From assembly GCF_050176255.1 (NCBI RefSeq), contig NZ_JBFXIE010000032.1: a stretch of DNA of 39,504 nucleotides; one strand, given 5' to 3'. Every line of letters starts with the position of its first letter. Within the stretch, counting starts at the first letter, position 1. Both the position numbers and the translations under genes were made by a program. Origin of the DNA: JBFXIE01 sp050176255. Its GTDB lineage: Bacteria; Pseudomonadota; Gammaproteobacteria; Burkholderiales; Burkholderiaceae_C. The notes under the pieces were generated by a model. That model saw only the letters and a list, made by a program, of their open reading frames with translations, was not told where the DNA came from and did not search any database. Below, piece after piece: positions 25,281 to 33,862 of this stretch.

Positions 25281-26266
25281 TGGAAAACAAGTCCCACGCA
25301 CTGGCTGCGGGCATCTTCGTGATCATCGTGTCGGCGCTGCTGGCCGGCCTGGGGCTGTGGCTCACGCGCGACCAGACCGCCTACCGGCTCTACGAGCTGT
25401 CCAGCAAGGACAGCGTCAGCGGCCTGCAACCCCAGGCGGTGGTGCGCTACAAGGGCGTGGCCGTGGGCAAGGTCGCGTCCATCGGTTTTGACCCGCAGGT
25501 GACGGGCAATGTGCTGATCCGCGTCGCCGTCAACACCGACGCGCCCGTCAGCCCCACCACTTTTGCCACGCTGGGCTACCAGGGCGTCACCGGACTGGCG
25601 CACATACAGCTGGACGACGCCCAATCGCCCCTGCCCGCGCTCGCGCCGGGCGCCAGCGGCCTGCCGCGCCTGCCGCTGCACAGCTCGTCCATCAGCCAGA
25701 TCGCCGAGCAGGGGCCGCTCATCCTGGCCCAGGTGCAAGAGGCCACGCAGCGCATCAACACCCTGCTGGGCGACGAGAACCAGCAGCAATTCGGCGCCGC
25801 CCTGCGGCAGCTGGGCCAGGCGGCGGGCAGCATCGACCAGCTGGCGCGGCGCCTGGACGCCACCGTGACCACCCGGCTGGACCCCGCGCTGACCGGCGTG
25901 CCGGCGCTCACGCAAGAGGCGCAGCAAACGCTGGCCGCCCTGCGCCAGGCCGGCGCCAGCGCCGCAGGCGCGGCCGACGAGGTGCGCCAGGCCATGCACA
26001 CGCTCAATGCCGAAGACGGCCCGATCGCCGACATCGCAGCGGGTGCCAAGTCGCTGGCGGTGGTGGCCGATCGCTTCGGGCGCGTCACGCTGCCGCGCCT
26101 GAACGAAGCCGCCAACGAGACCGCCCGCACCGCCCGGCGCCTGGGCCGCACCGCCGCGGGCATCAACGACAACCCGCAGGCGCTGATCTACGGCCCCGGC
26201 CGCGCCGCCGCCGGGCCGGGTGAGCCCGGCTTTGCCGCGCCGACGGCATCGCCAGTCCAGCCCTGA
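25280..26266 (+). CDS. MCE-domain (MlaD-type) lipid-binding protein
   Basis: 328 residues: a membrane anchor at about 8-28 (LAAGIFVIIVSALLAGLGLWL) followed by an MCE domain near 40-120 (SVSGLQPQAVVRYKGVAVGKV; FATLGYQGVTGLAHIQL). The remaining part is Ala/Gln/Leu-rich and helical, much longer than E. coli MlaD (183 residues), as in PqiB/alpha-proteobacterial Mce forms where the tail forms a periplasmic channel. It overlaps the ATPase stop by one base and is followed by the auxiliary lipoprotein gene. Confidence 0.9.
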   Translation: MENKSHALAAGIFVIIVSALLAGLGLWLTRDQTAYRLYELSSKDSVSGLQPQAVVRYKGVAVGKVASIGFDPQVTGNVLIRVAVNTDAPVSPTTFATLGYQGVTGLAHIQLDDAQSPLPALAPGASGLPRLPLHSSSISQIAEQGPLILAQVQEATQRINTLLGDENQQQFGAALRQLGQAAGSIDQLARRLDATVTTRLDPALTGVPALTQEAQQTLAALRQAGASAAGAADEVRQAMHTLNAEDGPIADIAAGAKSLAVVADRFGRVTLPRLNEAANETARTARRLGRTAAGINDNPQALIYGPGRAAAGPGEPGFAAPTASPVQP

Positions 26267-26317
26267 TCAGTCCCAGCGCCTGCCTCGTCAAGCACGGATG
26301 TGCCCCCGGAGTTCTGC

Positions 26318-27016
26318 ATGAAAACTATCAAAAACATAGCTGCCAGCGTTTGTAATACAAGGGTTACAACCACTTTTGGCTTGATTGCTGCTGCCTTGGC
26401 CGTGGCGGGCTGCTCGGCACTGCCTGCGCCGCCCCCGCGCGCCGACGTGTACGACTTCGGCCCCGGCACCATGCCGGCCGCTGCCGCCATCGCAAACGCC
26501 CCAGCCACGCAGGCCGCGGCGCTGCCCCCCCTGGCGCTGGCCGACGTGGGCACCACCGGCCTGCCCGAGGGCAGCTCTGCCCTGTTGTACCGCCTGGCCT
26601 ACGCCAACGCGCAGCAGCTGCGCACCTACGGCCAGGCGCGCTGGAGCCAGCCGCCCGCGGCCCTGCTGCAGCAGGCGCTGCGCGAGCGCCTGGGCCAGCG
26701 CCGTGTGGTGCTGTCGGGCGACGATGGCCTGGCCCTGCAACTGGGCCAGGGCCGCCTGCCCGGTGTGCTGCGCGTGCAGCTGGAGGAGTTCAGCCAGGTG
26801 TTCAGCGCGCCCGACACCAGCACCGGCCTGGTGCGCGTGCGCGCCGTGCTGGGCGACGCCGGCGCCGCGGGCGAGACCCTGGTCGCACAGCGCGTGTTCA
26901 GCGCCCAACGCCCGGCCGCCACGCCCGACGCCGCGGGCGGCGCGCAGGCCCTGGCCGCAGCCGCCGCGCAGGTCGCTGACGAACTGGCCCAGTGGGTGCA
27001 GCAACAGGGGCGTTAA
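26318..27016 (+). CDS. ABC-type transport auxiliary lipoprotein (PqiC-like)
   Basis: 232 residues from ATG 26318. The signal peptide ends at the lipobox VAGC (Cys32), so it is an outer-membrane lipoprotein candidate. The mature part is a YmbA/PqiC-type domain (YRLAYANAQQLRTYGQARWSQ split as YRLAYANAQQL and YGQARWSQPPAALLQQAL; LRVQLEEFSQVFSAP). This is the usual fourth gene of this transporter type. Residues 2-19 (KTIKNIAASVCNTRVTTT) are encoded by a dispersed repeat, giving an unusually long signal peptide N-region. An alternative start at 26300 is not better. Confidence 0.85.
   Translation: MKTIKNIAASVCNTRVTTTFGLIAAALAVAGCSALPAPPPRADVYDFGPGTMPAAAAIANAPATQAAALPPLALADVGTTGLPEGSSALLYRLAYANAQQLRTYGQARWSQPPAALLQQALRERLGQRRVVLSGDDGLALQLGQGRLPGVLRVQLEEFSQVFSAPDTSTGLVRVRAVLGDAGAAGETLVAQRVFSAQRPAATPDAAGGAQALAAAAAQVADELAQWVQQQGR
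26325..26375 (-). repeat. Dispersed repeat, copy 5, inside a signal-peptide coding region
   Basis: Reverse copy; on the minus strand AACCCTTGTATTACAAACG, CTGGCAGCTATG, TTTTTGATAG. It covers codons 3-20 of the auxiliary lipoprotein gene, so the repeat is translated. Confidence 0.65.
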
Positions 27017-27144
27017 GCCTTTCGTGCTGTGGCGCCAGCCCGTCCGAGGCTGTGCTGACCTGCGTCAAAACCGGACGGGGCCAAACTTCCTAAGCTCGCG
27101 CGGGCTTGACACCCGCATCCCGCATGAACGCAAGGAGCCCCGCA

Positions 27145-27651
27145 ATGCCTGCACTGCAATGGTCCGATGAACTGCTGCTCGATCTGCCGCAGATGGACAA
27201 CACCCACCAGGAGTTTGTGGCGCTGCTGCAAGCCGTGGACAGCGCCGATGACGCGCAGCTGATAGCCGCCTGGCAGACGCTGGTGGATCACACCGACGCC
27301 CACTTTGGACAGGAAGACCGCTGGATGCAGGCCACGCGCTTTGCCGCGGGCAACTGCCACAGCATGCAGCACAAGGTGGTGCTGCAAATCATGCGCGAGG
27401 GTGCCGACCGCGCCCGCAAGGGCGAGCTGCAGGTGCTGCGCGACATGGCCGCCGAGCTGACCGTGTGGTTCCCCCAGCACACCGACGCCATGGACGCCGC
27501 CCTGGCCCAGCACCTGCGCCGCGTGGGCTTTGACCCCGCCACCGGCACCATGCGGGCGCCCCAGGCGCTGCCCGCAGACTTGATCTACGGCTGCGGCGGG
27601 GCCTGCTCGACGGGCGATGACGAGGTGCCCGCGCCTGCCGCCGTGGTTTGA
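27145..27651 (+). CDS. Bacteriohemerythrin
   Basis: 168 residues from ATG 27145 (MPALQWSDELLLDLPQMDN), preceded by AAGGAG 7 bases before; two further in-frame ATGs upstream lack such a site. All seven iron ligands of the non-haem di-iron centre are visible: His21, His53, Glu57, His72, His76, His112, Asp117. It would bind oxygen or nitric oxide and act as store or sensor in the cytoplasm. A C-terminal extension contains YGCGGACSTGDDE, with two Cys not needed for the di-iron site. It stands alone; no chemotaxis or GGDEF gene is adjacent. Confidence 0.92.
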   Translation: MPALQWSDELLLDLPQMDNTHQEFVALLQAVDSADDAQLIAAWQTLVDHTDAHFGQEDRWMQATRFAAGNCHSMQHKVVLQIMREGADRARKGELQVLRDMAAELTVWFPQHTDAMDAALAQHLRRVGFDPATGTMRAPQALPADLIYGCGGACSTGDDEVPAPAAVV

Positions 27652-27661
27652 GGGTTTAGAT

Positions 27662-27720
27662 AAAAAAAGCCTCCAGCGCTTGTCTCATAAGCGCTGAAAG
27701 CTATTTGTTTGATAGCAATT
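27662..27720 (+). repeat. Dispersed repeat, copy 6 (best-preserved)
   Basis: Forward copy: GCCTCCAGCGCTTG, TCTCAT, AAGCGCTGAAAGCTATT, TGTTTGATAGCAA. The first module is a perfect 8-base hairpin CAGCGCTT / AAGCGCTG (27674-27681 and 27689-27696); the second pairs GCTAT with ATAGC. It stands between the convergent hemerythrin and marC-type genes and may act as a terminator. Confidence 0.75.
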
Positions 27721-27934
27721 CGGTAGATCCATCGGGGCCCGCGGGAGGCTGCGCTGTACCGCCCGCTGCGCCCGCGTTGGCGCATCTGGAACAGCTCGCG
27801 GTGAAAGCGCCCGCGCAAGGCGCGGCGTGCCCGGGTTTGAGCCAGGTCGAAAAGGCCCGGGAAGGCGCCCACGCATCGGGGCGGCGCGCTTGCCAATCAG
27901 ACGCGCTTGCGCGCAAAGGCACGTGCGGCGCAGC

Positions 27935-28570
27935 TCAGCGCGTTGCCAGGATGGGAAACAGCTTGCTCAGCCCGTCGGCCATCACTTCGACGGCCAGGGC
28001 GGCCAGGATCAGGCCCATCAGCCGCGTCATCACGTTGATGCCCGTCTTGCCCAGCGCGCGCTCGATGGGCTCGGCCAGCGCAAAGCACAGCGCCGTGGCC
28101 GCGCCCACCACCACGCCGTAGCCCACCAGCGACAGGTGCTGCCAGACCGACTGTGCGCGGTCGGCATAGATCACCACGGTGGACATGGCCGCCGGCCCGG
28201 TCAGCAGCGGAATGGTCAGCGGCACCACGGCAATGCTGCTGCCCGCGGCCGCTTTCTCGGCGCCTTCTTCCAGTTCGTGGGTGTGGGGCTTGGCCTCGGC
28301 CGGCTGGGCGTTCAGCATGTTCATGGCGCTGATCAGCAGCAGCATGCCGCCGCCCACCTGAAAGCTTTGCAGCGAGATGTTGAAAAAATCCAGCACTTGC
28401 AGGCCGATGAGCGCGCAGGCCGCAATCACGCAGAACGTGCTGAACGCCGCCACCTGCACCGTGCGCCGGCGCTGCGCGGCGCTGAAGCCGTTGGTGTAAT
28501 GAATGAAAAACGGCACGATGGCCAGCGGGTTCACGATGGCCAGCAGCGTGATGAGCGGCTTCAGGTCCAT
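27935..28570 (-). CDS. MarC-family integral membrane protein
   Basis: 211 residues from ATG 28570 (MDLKPLITLLAIVNPLAIVPFF), with GGGGAG before it. About six membrane segments are visible; hallmark sequences are LLAIVNPLAIVPFF, ISAMNMLNAQ, the loop PLTIPLLTGPAAMSTV and the C-terminal LMGLILAALAVEVMADGL. The family (UPF0056) has no established transport substrate. It is divergent from the dienelactone hydrolase gene. The long in-frame extension upstream overlaps that gene's leader and is rejected. Confidence 0.9.
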   Translation of the reverse strand: MDLKPLITLLAIVNPLAIVPFFIHYTNGFSAAQRRRTVQVAAFSTFCVIAACALIGLQVLDFFNISLQSFQVGGGMLLLISAMNMLNAQPAEAKPHTHELEEGAEKAAAGSSIAVVPLTIPLLTGPAAMSTVVIYADRAQSVWQHLSLVGYGVVVGAATALCFALAEPIERALGKTGINVMTRLMGLILAALAVEVMADGLSKLFPILATR

Positions 28571-28746
28571 GAACGGCTCCCCGCCTTGCTTGTGGCCGTG
28601 GCCGCGCCAGGGCGCCGGCCGCCTTCGGGGGTGGGTAGAACAATCTTCGCCATGAACGCTTGACTCCTGCAAGAATGGCGCATTGGAACAGGTTTGCGCC
28701 CACTGGGGGCGCCGCTTTCCGGTCCAGGCCGGCGGGAGATCACAGC

Positions 28747-29436
28747 ATGGGACAGTGGGTTGATCTGACATCCAGCGACGGCTTCGAGCTGCCCGCCTGG
28801 GTGGCGCGCACCGATGGCGCGCCCCGCGGTGCGGTGGTCGTGCTGCAGGAGATTTTTGGCGTCAACGCCCATATCCGGGCGATCGCCGACCGGTTTGCCG
28901 CGCGCGGCTACCTGGCGGTGGCGCCGTCCACCTTTGCACGCGTGCAAAAGGAGGTGGATCTGGGCTACAGCGCGGGCGACATGCAGACCGGCATGGCGCT
29001 CAAGGCTGCTGTGGAGGGGTTGCCCGCGCCCGGCGTGCTGTCCGACATCCAGGCCGCCGTGGACTACGCCGTGCGCCACAGCGGCTGCAAGGTGGGCGTG
29101 CTCGGCTTTTGCTGGGGCGGCCTGCTGGCCTGGCGCGCCGCCTGCCTGCTGGACGGGCTGTCCGCCGCCATCTGCTACTACGGCGGTGGCATGACCACTC
29201 CTGCCGAGATGGCCCGTCAGCCGCGCGTGCCGGTGCTGGCGCATTTTGGCCAGCGCGACCACTGGATCGCCCTGGATGGCGTGCAGGCCTTTGCGCGCGC
29301 GCACCCCACGGCGCAGGTGCATGTGTACGACGCGGATCACGGCTTCAACTGCGACCAGCGCGCCAGCTACGACGAAGCCGCCGCCCGCACCGCCCGCGAG
29401 CGTTCACTGGCTTTTCTGGCGCAGCATGTGGGTTGA
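28747..29436 (+). CDS. Dienelactone hydrolase family protein
   Basis: 229 residues from ATG 28747 (MGQWVDLTSSDGFELPAW), with GGGAG 8 bases upstream. It is an alpha/beta hydrolase with a Cys nucleophile in GFCWGG (residue about 122), the acid Asp near FGQRDHWI and the His in DADHGFN, i.e. a Cys-His-Asp triad as in carboxymethylenebutenolidase. The oxyanion Glu is likely in VLQEIFGVN. The true substrate is open: family members hydrolyse dienelactones or other esters. No chloroaromatic genes are near, so a general esterase role is as likely. Confidence 0.88.
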   Translation: MGQWVDLTSSDGFELPAWVARTDGAPRGAVVVLQEIFGVNAHIRAIADRFAARGYLAVAPSTFARVQKEVDLGYSAGDMQTGMALKAAVEGLPAPGVLSDIQAAVDYAVRHSGCKVGVLGFCWGGLLAWRAACLLDGLSAAICYYGGGMTTPAEMARQPRVPVLAHFGQRDHWIALDGVQAFARAHPTAQVHVYDADHGFNCDQRASYDEAAARTARERSLAFLAQHVG

Positions 29437-29465
29437 TTTGCGGTCAAATTGACCGTGAATCCATG

Positions 29466-29507
29466 TTCTGCTTGCGCAAGAAGCTATTTATTTAATAGCA
29501 AAAATCA
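29466..29507 (+). repeat. Dispersed repeat, copy 7
   Basis: Forward copy: CTTGCGCAAG, AAGCTATTTATT, TAATAGCAAAAA. The GCTATT / AATAGC hairpin is clear. The corA-type stop codon (minus strand TGA, 29507-29505) is at its right edge. Confidence 0.65.
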
Positions 29508-30710
29508 CCCGCGCCCGGTGCGCGCCAGGTAGCGCTTGCGCCAGAAGAACAGCGTCAGGCTCACGGCGGTGACGGTCATGGTGCCCACGGCCCACCAGAA
29601 ACCGCCCTGGGTGTGCACCAGGGGCAGAAACTCGAAGTTCATGCCGAAGATGCCGGCGATCAGGTTCAGCGGCAAAAACACGGCGGTGAGCGCGGTGAGC
29701 GTGCGCATGATGTCGTTGGTGCGATGGCTTTGCACCGAAAAATGCATCTGCACGCTGGCTTCGGTGCTTTGCTCCAGCCGGCGCACGTGGTGCGCCACGC
29801 GCTCGATGTGCTCCAGCACGTCGCGGCTGCGCACCTTGAGCAGGTCCAGCTCGCGCAGGGCCGCGGGGGTGTCGGCGGGCGGCGCCCAGGTCTCCAGCAT
29901 GGCGCACCAGGCCTGCAGGGCGGCGCGCTGGTCTTCGCAGATTTCGTCCAGCTGGTGCAGGGTGCGGCGGGCGTGCAGCAGCGCGTTCCAGTTGATGAAG
30001 CGCGTGCGGGGCTTGAGCAGCTCGCTCTGCCAGTGATCCAGCTGGCGCGACAGCTCGCGGCGCAGGTCCAGGTAGTTGTCCACGATCTGGTTGACCATGC
30101 GCAGCATCAGGTCGGCCGGGCTGGCGGGCTGACGGGTGCCTACCGAGTGGCTGTTGCGCGGCTCGGCTGCCGCGGCATCTGCCGATGGCGGCGCGGGTTC
30201 TGCAGGCTTTGCAGGGGCCGCCGGCGGGTCCATGAGGCGCGCCGCGTAGGCGTCGCGCACCGCGCAGTCGTCTGGGTGCACCGACAGCAGCAGCTGGTCG
30301 AACACCACAAAACCCACCGGGCTGGTGTCGATGCGCCGCAGCACCGGCGGGCCGCCGCGCGGCGCGGCCGGGGTGATCGGTGCCGCAGCGGGGGCCTGCG
30401 AGGTGCCCAGGCGGCGCACCACCAGCATGTCGTACTGCGAGGTGTAGTCGTAGTGCGAGGGCAGCTGCGCATTGAGCAGGTCGGCAGCGTGCAGATCCAC
30501 CAGATGCTGGCCGGTGAGCGCCTGCAGCACGGCCTGCAGCTGCGCCAGTTCGGCGCCGAAGGCGGTGCGCGTGCAGGCAACCCAGTAAAAACCCCGCGCC
30601 GGCGGCTGCGCGGGCAGCGCGGGCAGCTCTTGCGCGCGGGCGCCGGGCTGCAGGTGAAAGACGCGGATGGGCTGCGCGTTTTGGGTCAAATCTGCCTCTG
30701 GCCCTTGCAT
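29505..30710 (-). CDS. corA: CorA-family magnesium/divalent-cation transporter
   Basis: 401 residues. The C-terminal two membrane segments hold the selectivity motif GMN (GIFGMNFEFLPLVH), preceded by LTALTAVFLPLNLIAG, and end with the basic FFWRKRYLARTGRG. The large N-terminal cytosolic funnel includes long helices (LRRELSRQLDHWQSELL; HIERVAHHVRRLEQSTE). A Pro/Ala-rich insert at about 165-200 is unusual in length. The ATG at 30710 lies inside repeat copy 8, and no other in-frame Met is near; the stop lies in copy 7. Magnesium is likely, zinc (ZntB-like) is possible. Confidence 0.88.
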   Translation of the reverse strand: MQGPEADLTQNAQPIRVFHLQPGARAQELPALPAQPPARGFYWVACTRTAFGAELAQLQAVLQALTGQHLVDLHAADLLNAQLPSHYDYTSQYDMLVVRRLGTSQAPAAAPITPAAPRGGPPVLRRIDTSPVGFVVFDQLLLSVHPDDCAVRDAYAARLMDPPAAPAKPAEPAPPSADAAAAEPRNSHSVGTRQPASPADLMLRMVNQIVDNYLDLRRELSRQLDHWQSELLKPRTRFINWNALLHARRTLHQLDEICEDQRAALQAWCAMLETWAPPADTPAALRELDLLKVRSRDVLEHIERVAHHVRRLEQSTEASVQMHFSVQSHRTNDIMRTLTALTAVFLPLNLIAGIFGMNFEFLPLVHTQGGFWWAVGTMTVTAVSLTLFFWRKRYLARTGRG

Positions 30711-30728
30711 ATCAAGCGCTAACAGCTC

Positions 30729-30744
<16 letters not shown>
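30691..30744 (+). repeat. Dispersed repeat, copy 8, bridging corA start and hemB stop
   Basis: Forward copy: TGCCTCTGGCCCTTG, CATAT, CAAGCGCTAACAGCTCTT, ATTTTGTGAGCAAC. On the minus strand it contains the last codons and TAA of hemB (30731-30729) and the ATG of corA (30710-30708). Confidence 0.7.
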
Positions 30745-31736
<992 letters not shown>

Positions 31737-31871
31737 GGCCCAAATTGTGCGACACATCGACACGGGCCGGCCTTGCGCGGGCACGGCGGCCCGCAGCCGT
31801 TTTGCCTGGCGGCTGCGTGCAGCCTGCGGGCGCGCGCAGCCCCGGCAGCGCTTGCCCACTACACTGCGCCC

Positions 31872-32303
31872 ATGCTCTGGGTCAAAGCCTTTCACATCGT
31901 CTTCGTCGCCAGCTGGTTTGCTGGACTTTTCTACCTGCCGCGCATCTTCGTCAACCTGGCGATGGTGGCGCCGGGCTCGGTGGCCGAGCGCGAGCGCCTG
32001 CTGCTGATGGCGCGCAAGCTGCTGCGCTTCACCACGCTGTTGTCCGTGCCCGCAATCGTGCTGGGGCTGTGGCTGTGGCTGGGCTATGGCATCGGCCTCA
32101 CAGGGCCGGGCAATGGCTGGATGCACGCCAAGCTGACCGTGGTGCTGCTGGTGGTGGGCTATCACCATGCCTGCGCCGTGCTGCTGCGCCGCCTGGCAGC
32201 CAATAGCGACCAGCACAGCCACCGCTGGTTCCGCTGGTTCAACGAGGTGCCGGTGCTGCTGCTGCTGGTGGCCGTGGTGCTGGTGGTGGTCAAGCCGTTC
32301 TGA
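31872..32303 (+). CDS. hemJ: HemJ/CopD-type membrane protein (likely protoporphyrinogen IX oxidase)
   Basis: 143 residues from ATG 31872 (MLWVKAFHIVFVASWFAGLFYLPRIF region). It has about four membrane segments. The N-terminal VKAFHIVFVASWFAGLFYLPR and the middle WMHAKLTVVLLVVGYHHA hold the conserved His, Arg and Lys of the HemJ/UPF0093 family, which oxidises protoporphyrinogen IX in many proteobacteria. Neighbouring hemB supports the haem role. Such proteins are often labelled only CopD-family, so the name carries some doubt. The 135-base gap to hemB must contain both promoters. Confidence 0.75.
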   Translation: MLWVKAFHIVFVASWFAGLFYLPRIFVNLAMVAPGSVAERERLLLMARKLLRFTTLLSVPAIVLGLWLWLGYGIGLTGPGNGWMHAKLTVVLLVVGYHHACAVLLRRLAANSDQHSHRWFRWFNEVPVLLLLVAVVLVVVKPF

Positions 32304-32319
32304 CGGCGCCGCGTGCGGC

Positions 32320-33426
32320 ATGCACAAGACATCGGCCTGGCCCTTGGCGCTCACCTATACGGCGCTGATTGTTTTTGCCAGCCTGTTTCCGTTCGAGGGC
32401 TGGCGCGGGCAAGGGATTGCGCCATGGGTGTTTCTGTCGGCACCCATTCCGCCGCCTTACTGGTCTCGATTTGACGTCGGCGTGAACCTGGTGGGCTATG
32501 CACCGCTGGGTTTTTTGCTGGCCCTGGCGGGGTTGCGCTCGGGCTGGCCGCGCGCAGCCGCGCTGATGACGCTGCTGGCCACGCTGGCGGGGACGCTGCT
32601 GTCGCTGTGCATGGAGTACCTGCAGATTTTTCTGCCGGGGCGGGTGCCGTCCAACATGGACTTGCTGCTGAACGCCGCGGGTACCCTGCTGGGCGCGCTG
32701 GCGGCTGCGCTGCTGGAGCGCTGGGGCGCGGTCGCGCACTGGAGCCGGTTTCGCGAGCGCTGGTTCGAGCCCCAGGCCCGTGGTGCGTTGGTGCTGCTGG
32801 CGCTGTGGCCCTGGGCACTGCTGTTTCCTGCGGCGCTGCCCTTCGGGCTGGGGCAGGTATGGGAGCGGCTGGAGGCGGCACTCGTCGAATTGCTGCAGGA
32901 CACGCCTTTCCTGCAGTGGCTGCCGGTGCGCGACGCACCTTTGGTGCCGCTGTCGCCCGGCGCCGAGGTCATGGCCGTGGCGCTGGGACTGCTGATCCCC
33001 TGTCTGCTGGCTTATTGCGTGATGCGGCACGCCGGGCGGCGCGTGGCGTTTGCGCTGGCGCTGGCGGGCGTGGGCGTGGTGGCGACTGCGCTGTCGGCCC
33101 TGCTGAGCTACGGCCCGGCGCACGCCTGGGACTGGCTCACGCTGCCAACCCGCATGGGCATCCTGGTTGGCCTGGCGGTGGCGCTGACGCTGGTGGCCGT
33201 GCCGCGGCGCGTTTGCGCAGCGCTGTTGCTGCTGGTGCTCATGCTGCATCTGAACCTGCTCAACCAGGCGCCCACCAGCGCCTATTTTGCGCAGACGCTG
33301 CAGGCGTGGGAGCAGGGGCGCTTCATCCGTTTTTACGGTCTGGGGCAGTGGCTGGGCTGGCTCTGGCCCTACGCGGCAATCGTGTATGTGGTGCTGCGGG
33401 TGTCCCGGCGCGATGGCGACTCCTAG
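32320..33426 (+). CDS. VanZ-family membrane protein
   Basis: 368 residues from ATG 32320 (MHKTSAWPLALTYTALIVFASL), 16 bases after the hemJ stop. The first third matches VanZ: LTYTALIVFASLFPFEGW, FDVGVNLVGYAPLGFLLAL, SLCMEYLQIFLPGRVPSNMD and LNAAGTLLGA. The rest adds several more membrane segments, making it larger than a basic VanZ protein (about 160 residues). Role unknown; VanZ proteins affect teicoplanin sensitivity in some Gram-positives, but that is not implied here. Possibly co-transcribed with hemJ. Confidence 0.8.
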   Translation: MHKTSAWPLALTYTALIVFASLFPFEGWRGQGIAPWVFLSAPIPPPYWSRFDVGVNLVGYAPLGFLLALAGLRSGWPRAAALMTLLATLAGTLLSLCMEYLQIFLPGRVPSNMDLLLNAAGTLLGALAAALLERWGAVAHWSRFRERWFEPQARGALVLLALWPWALLFPAALPFGLGQVWERLEAALVELLQDTPFLQWLPVRDAPLVPLSPGAEVMAVALGLLIPCLLAYCVMRHAGRRVAFALALAGVGVVATALSALLSYGPAHAWDWLTLPTRMGILVGLAVALTLVAVPRRVCAALLLLVLMLHLNLLNQAPTSAYFAQTLQAWEQGRFIRFYGLGQWLGWLWPYAAIVYVVLRVSRRDGDS

Positions 33427-33435
33427 AATCCTGCC

Positions 33436-33777
33436 ATGAGCGACACCAACTCCCACTACTACCAGCGCCACATCTTCTTTTGCCTGAACGAGCGCACGAA
33501 CGGCGAAAACTGCTGCGCCCACCACGGCGCCCAGCAGGCTTTTGACCGCTGCAAGATGCTGGTCAAGCAGCAGGGCCTGATGGGCCCCGGCAAGGTGCGC
33601 GTGAACAAGGCCGGTTGCCTGGACCGCTGCGCGGGCGGCCCCATCGCCGTGGTCTATCCCGAGGGCACCTGGTACACCTACGTGGACGAGAGCGACATCG
33701 ACGAGATCGTGGAGTCGCACCTCAAGAACGGCGTGGTGGTCGAGCGCCTGCTCACGCCGCCGGAACTTGGACGCTGA
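33436..33777 (+). CDS. Thioredoxin-like [2Fe-2S] ferredoxin
   Basis: 113 residues. The four cluster cysteines fit the shared pattern of this family: FFCLNERTNGENCC near residue 16-27 and KAGCLDRCAGGP near 59-63. The tail contains VVYPEGTWYTYVDESDIDEIV, also typical. It lies 9 bases after the VanZ stop, so the pair could be co-transcribed. Electron partner unknown. The closest general analogue is the (2Fe-2S) ferredoxin of nitrogen-fixation and respiratory clusters, none of which is present here. Confidence 0.88.
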   Translation: MSDTNSHYYQRHIFFCLNERTNGENCCAHHGAQQAFDRCKMLVKQQGLMGPGKVRVNKAGCLDRCAGGPIAVVYPEGTWYTYVDESDIDEIVESHLKNGVVVERLLTPPELGR

Positions 33778-33807
33778 TTTGCGCTCTCTATCCTGCTTGT
33801 AGTGTTT

Positions 33808-33862
33808 TTGGGCTGCAGCGCAGATAAACCAAGCGCGAGCAGCTATTGATTGGATAGCAACG
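33808..33862 (+). repeat. Dispersed repeat, copy 9
   Basis: Forward copy: GGGCTGCAGCGCAGATAAAC, CAAGCGCGAGCAGCTATT, GATTGGATAGCAAC. It lies between the ferredoxin and hydrolase genes and contains or abuts the hydrolase start codon. Confidence 0.7.

Noticed and set aside
27721..27934. Possible small protein between the repeat and the marC-type gene (minus frames at 27585-27896)
   Set aside because: Translations are Arg/Ala-rich with no start signal or motif; best taken as non-coding between convergent genes.
31737..32354. Long N-terminal extension of hemB
   Set aside because: It runs through the divergent hemJ gene; the ATG at 31736 gives the normal hemB length.
32320..33426. Glycopeptide resistance (vanZ) locus
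   Set aside because: Only the VanZ fold is shared; no vanHAX genes, and the organism is Gram-negative.
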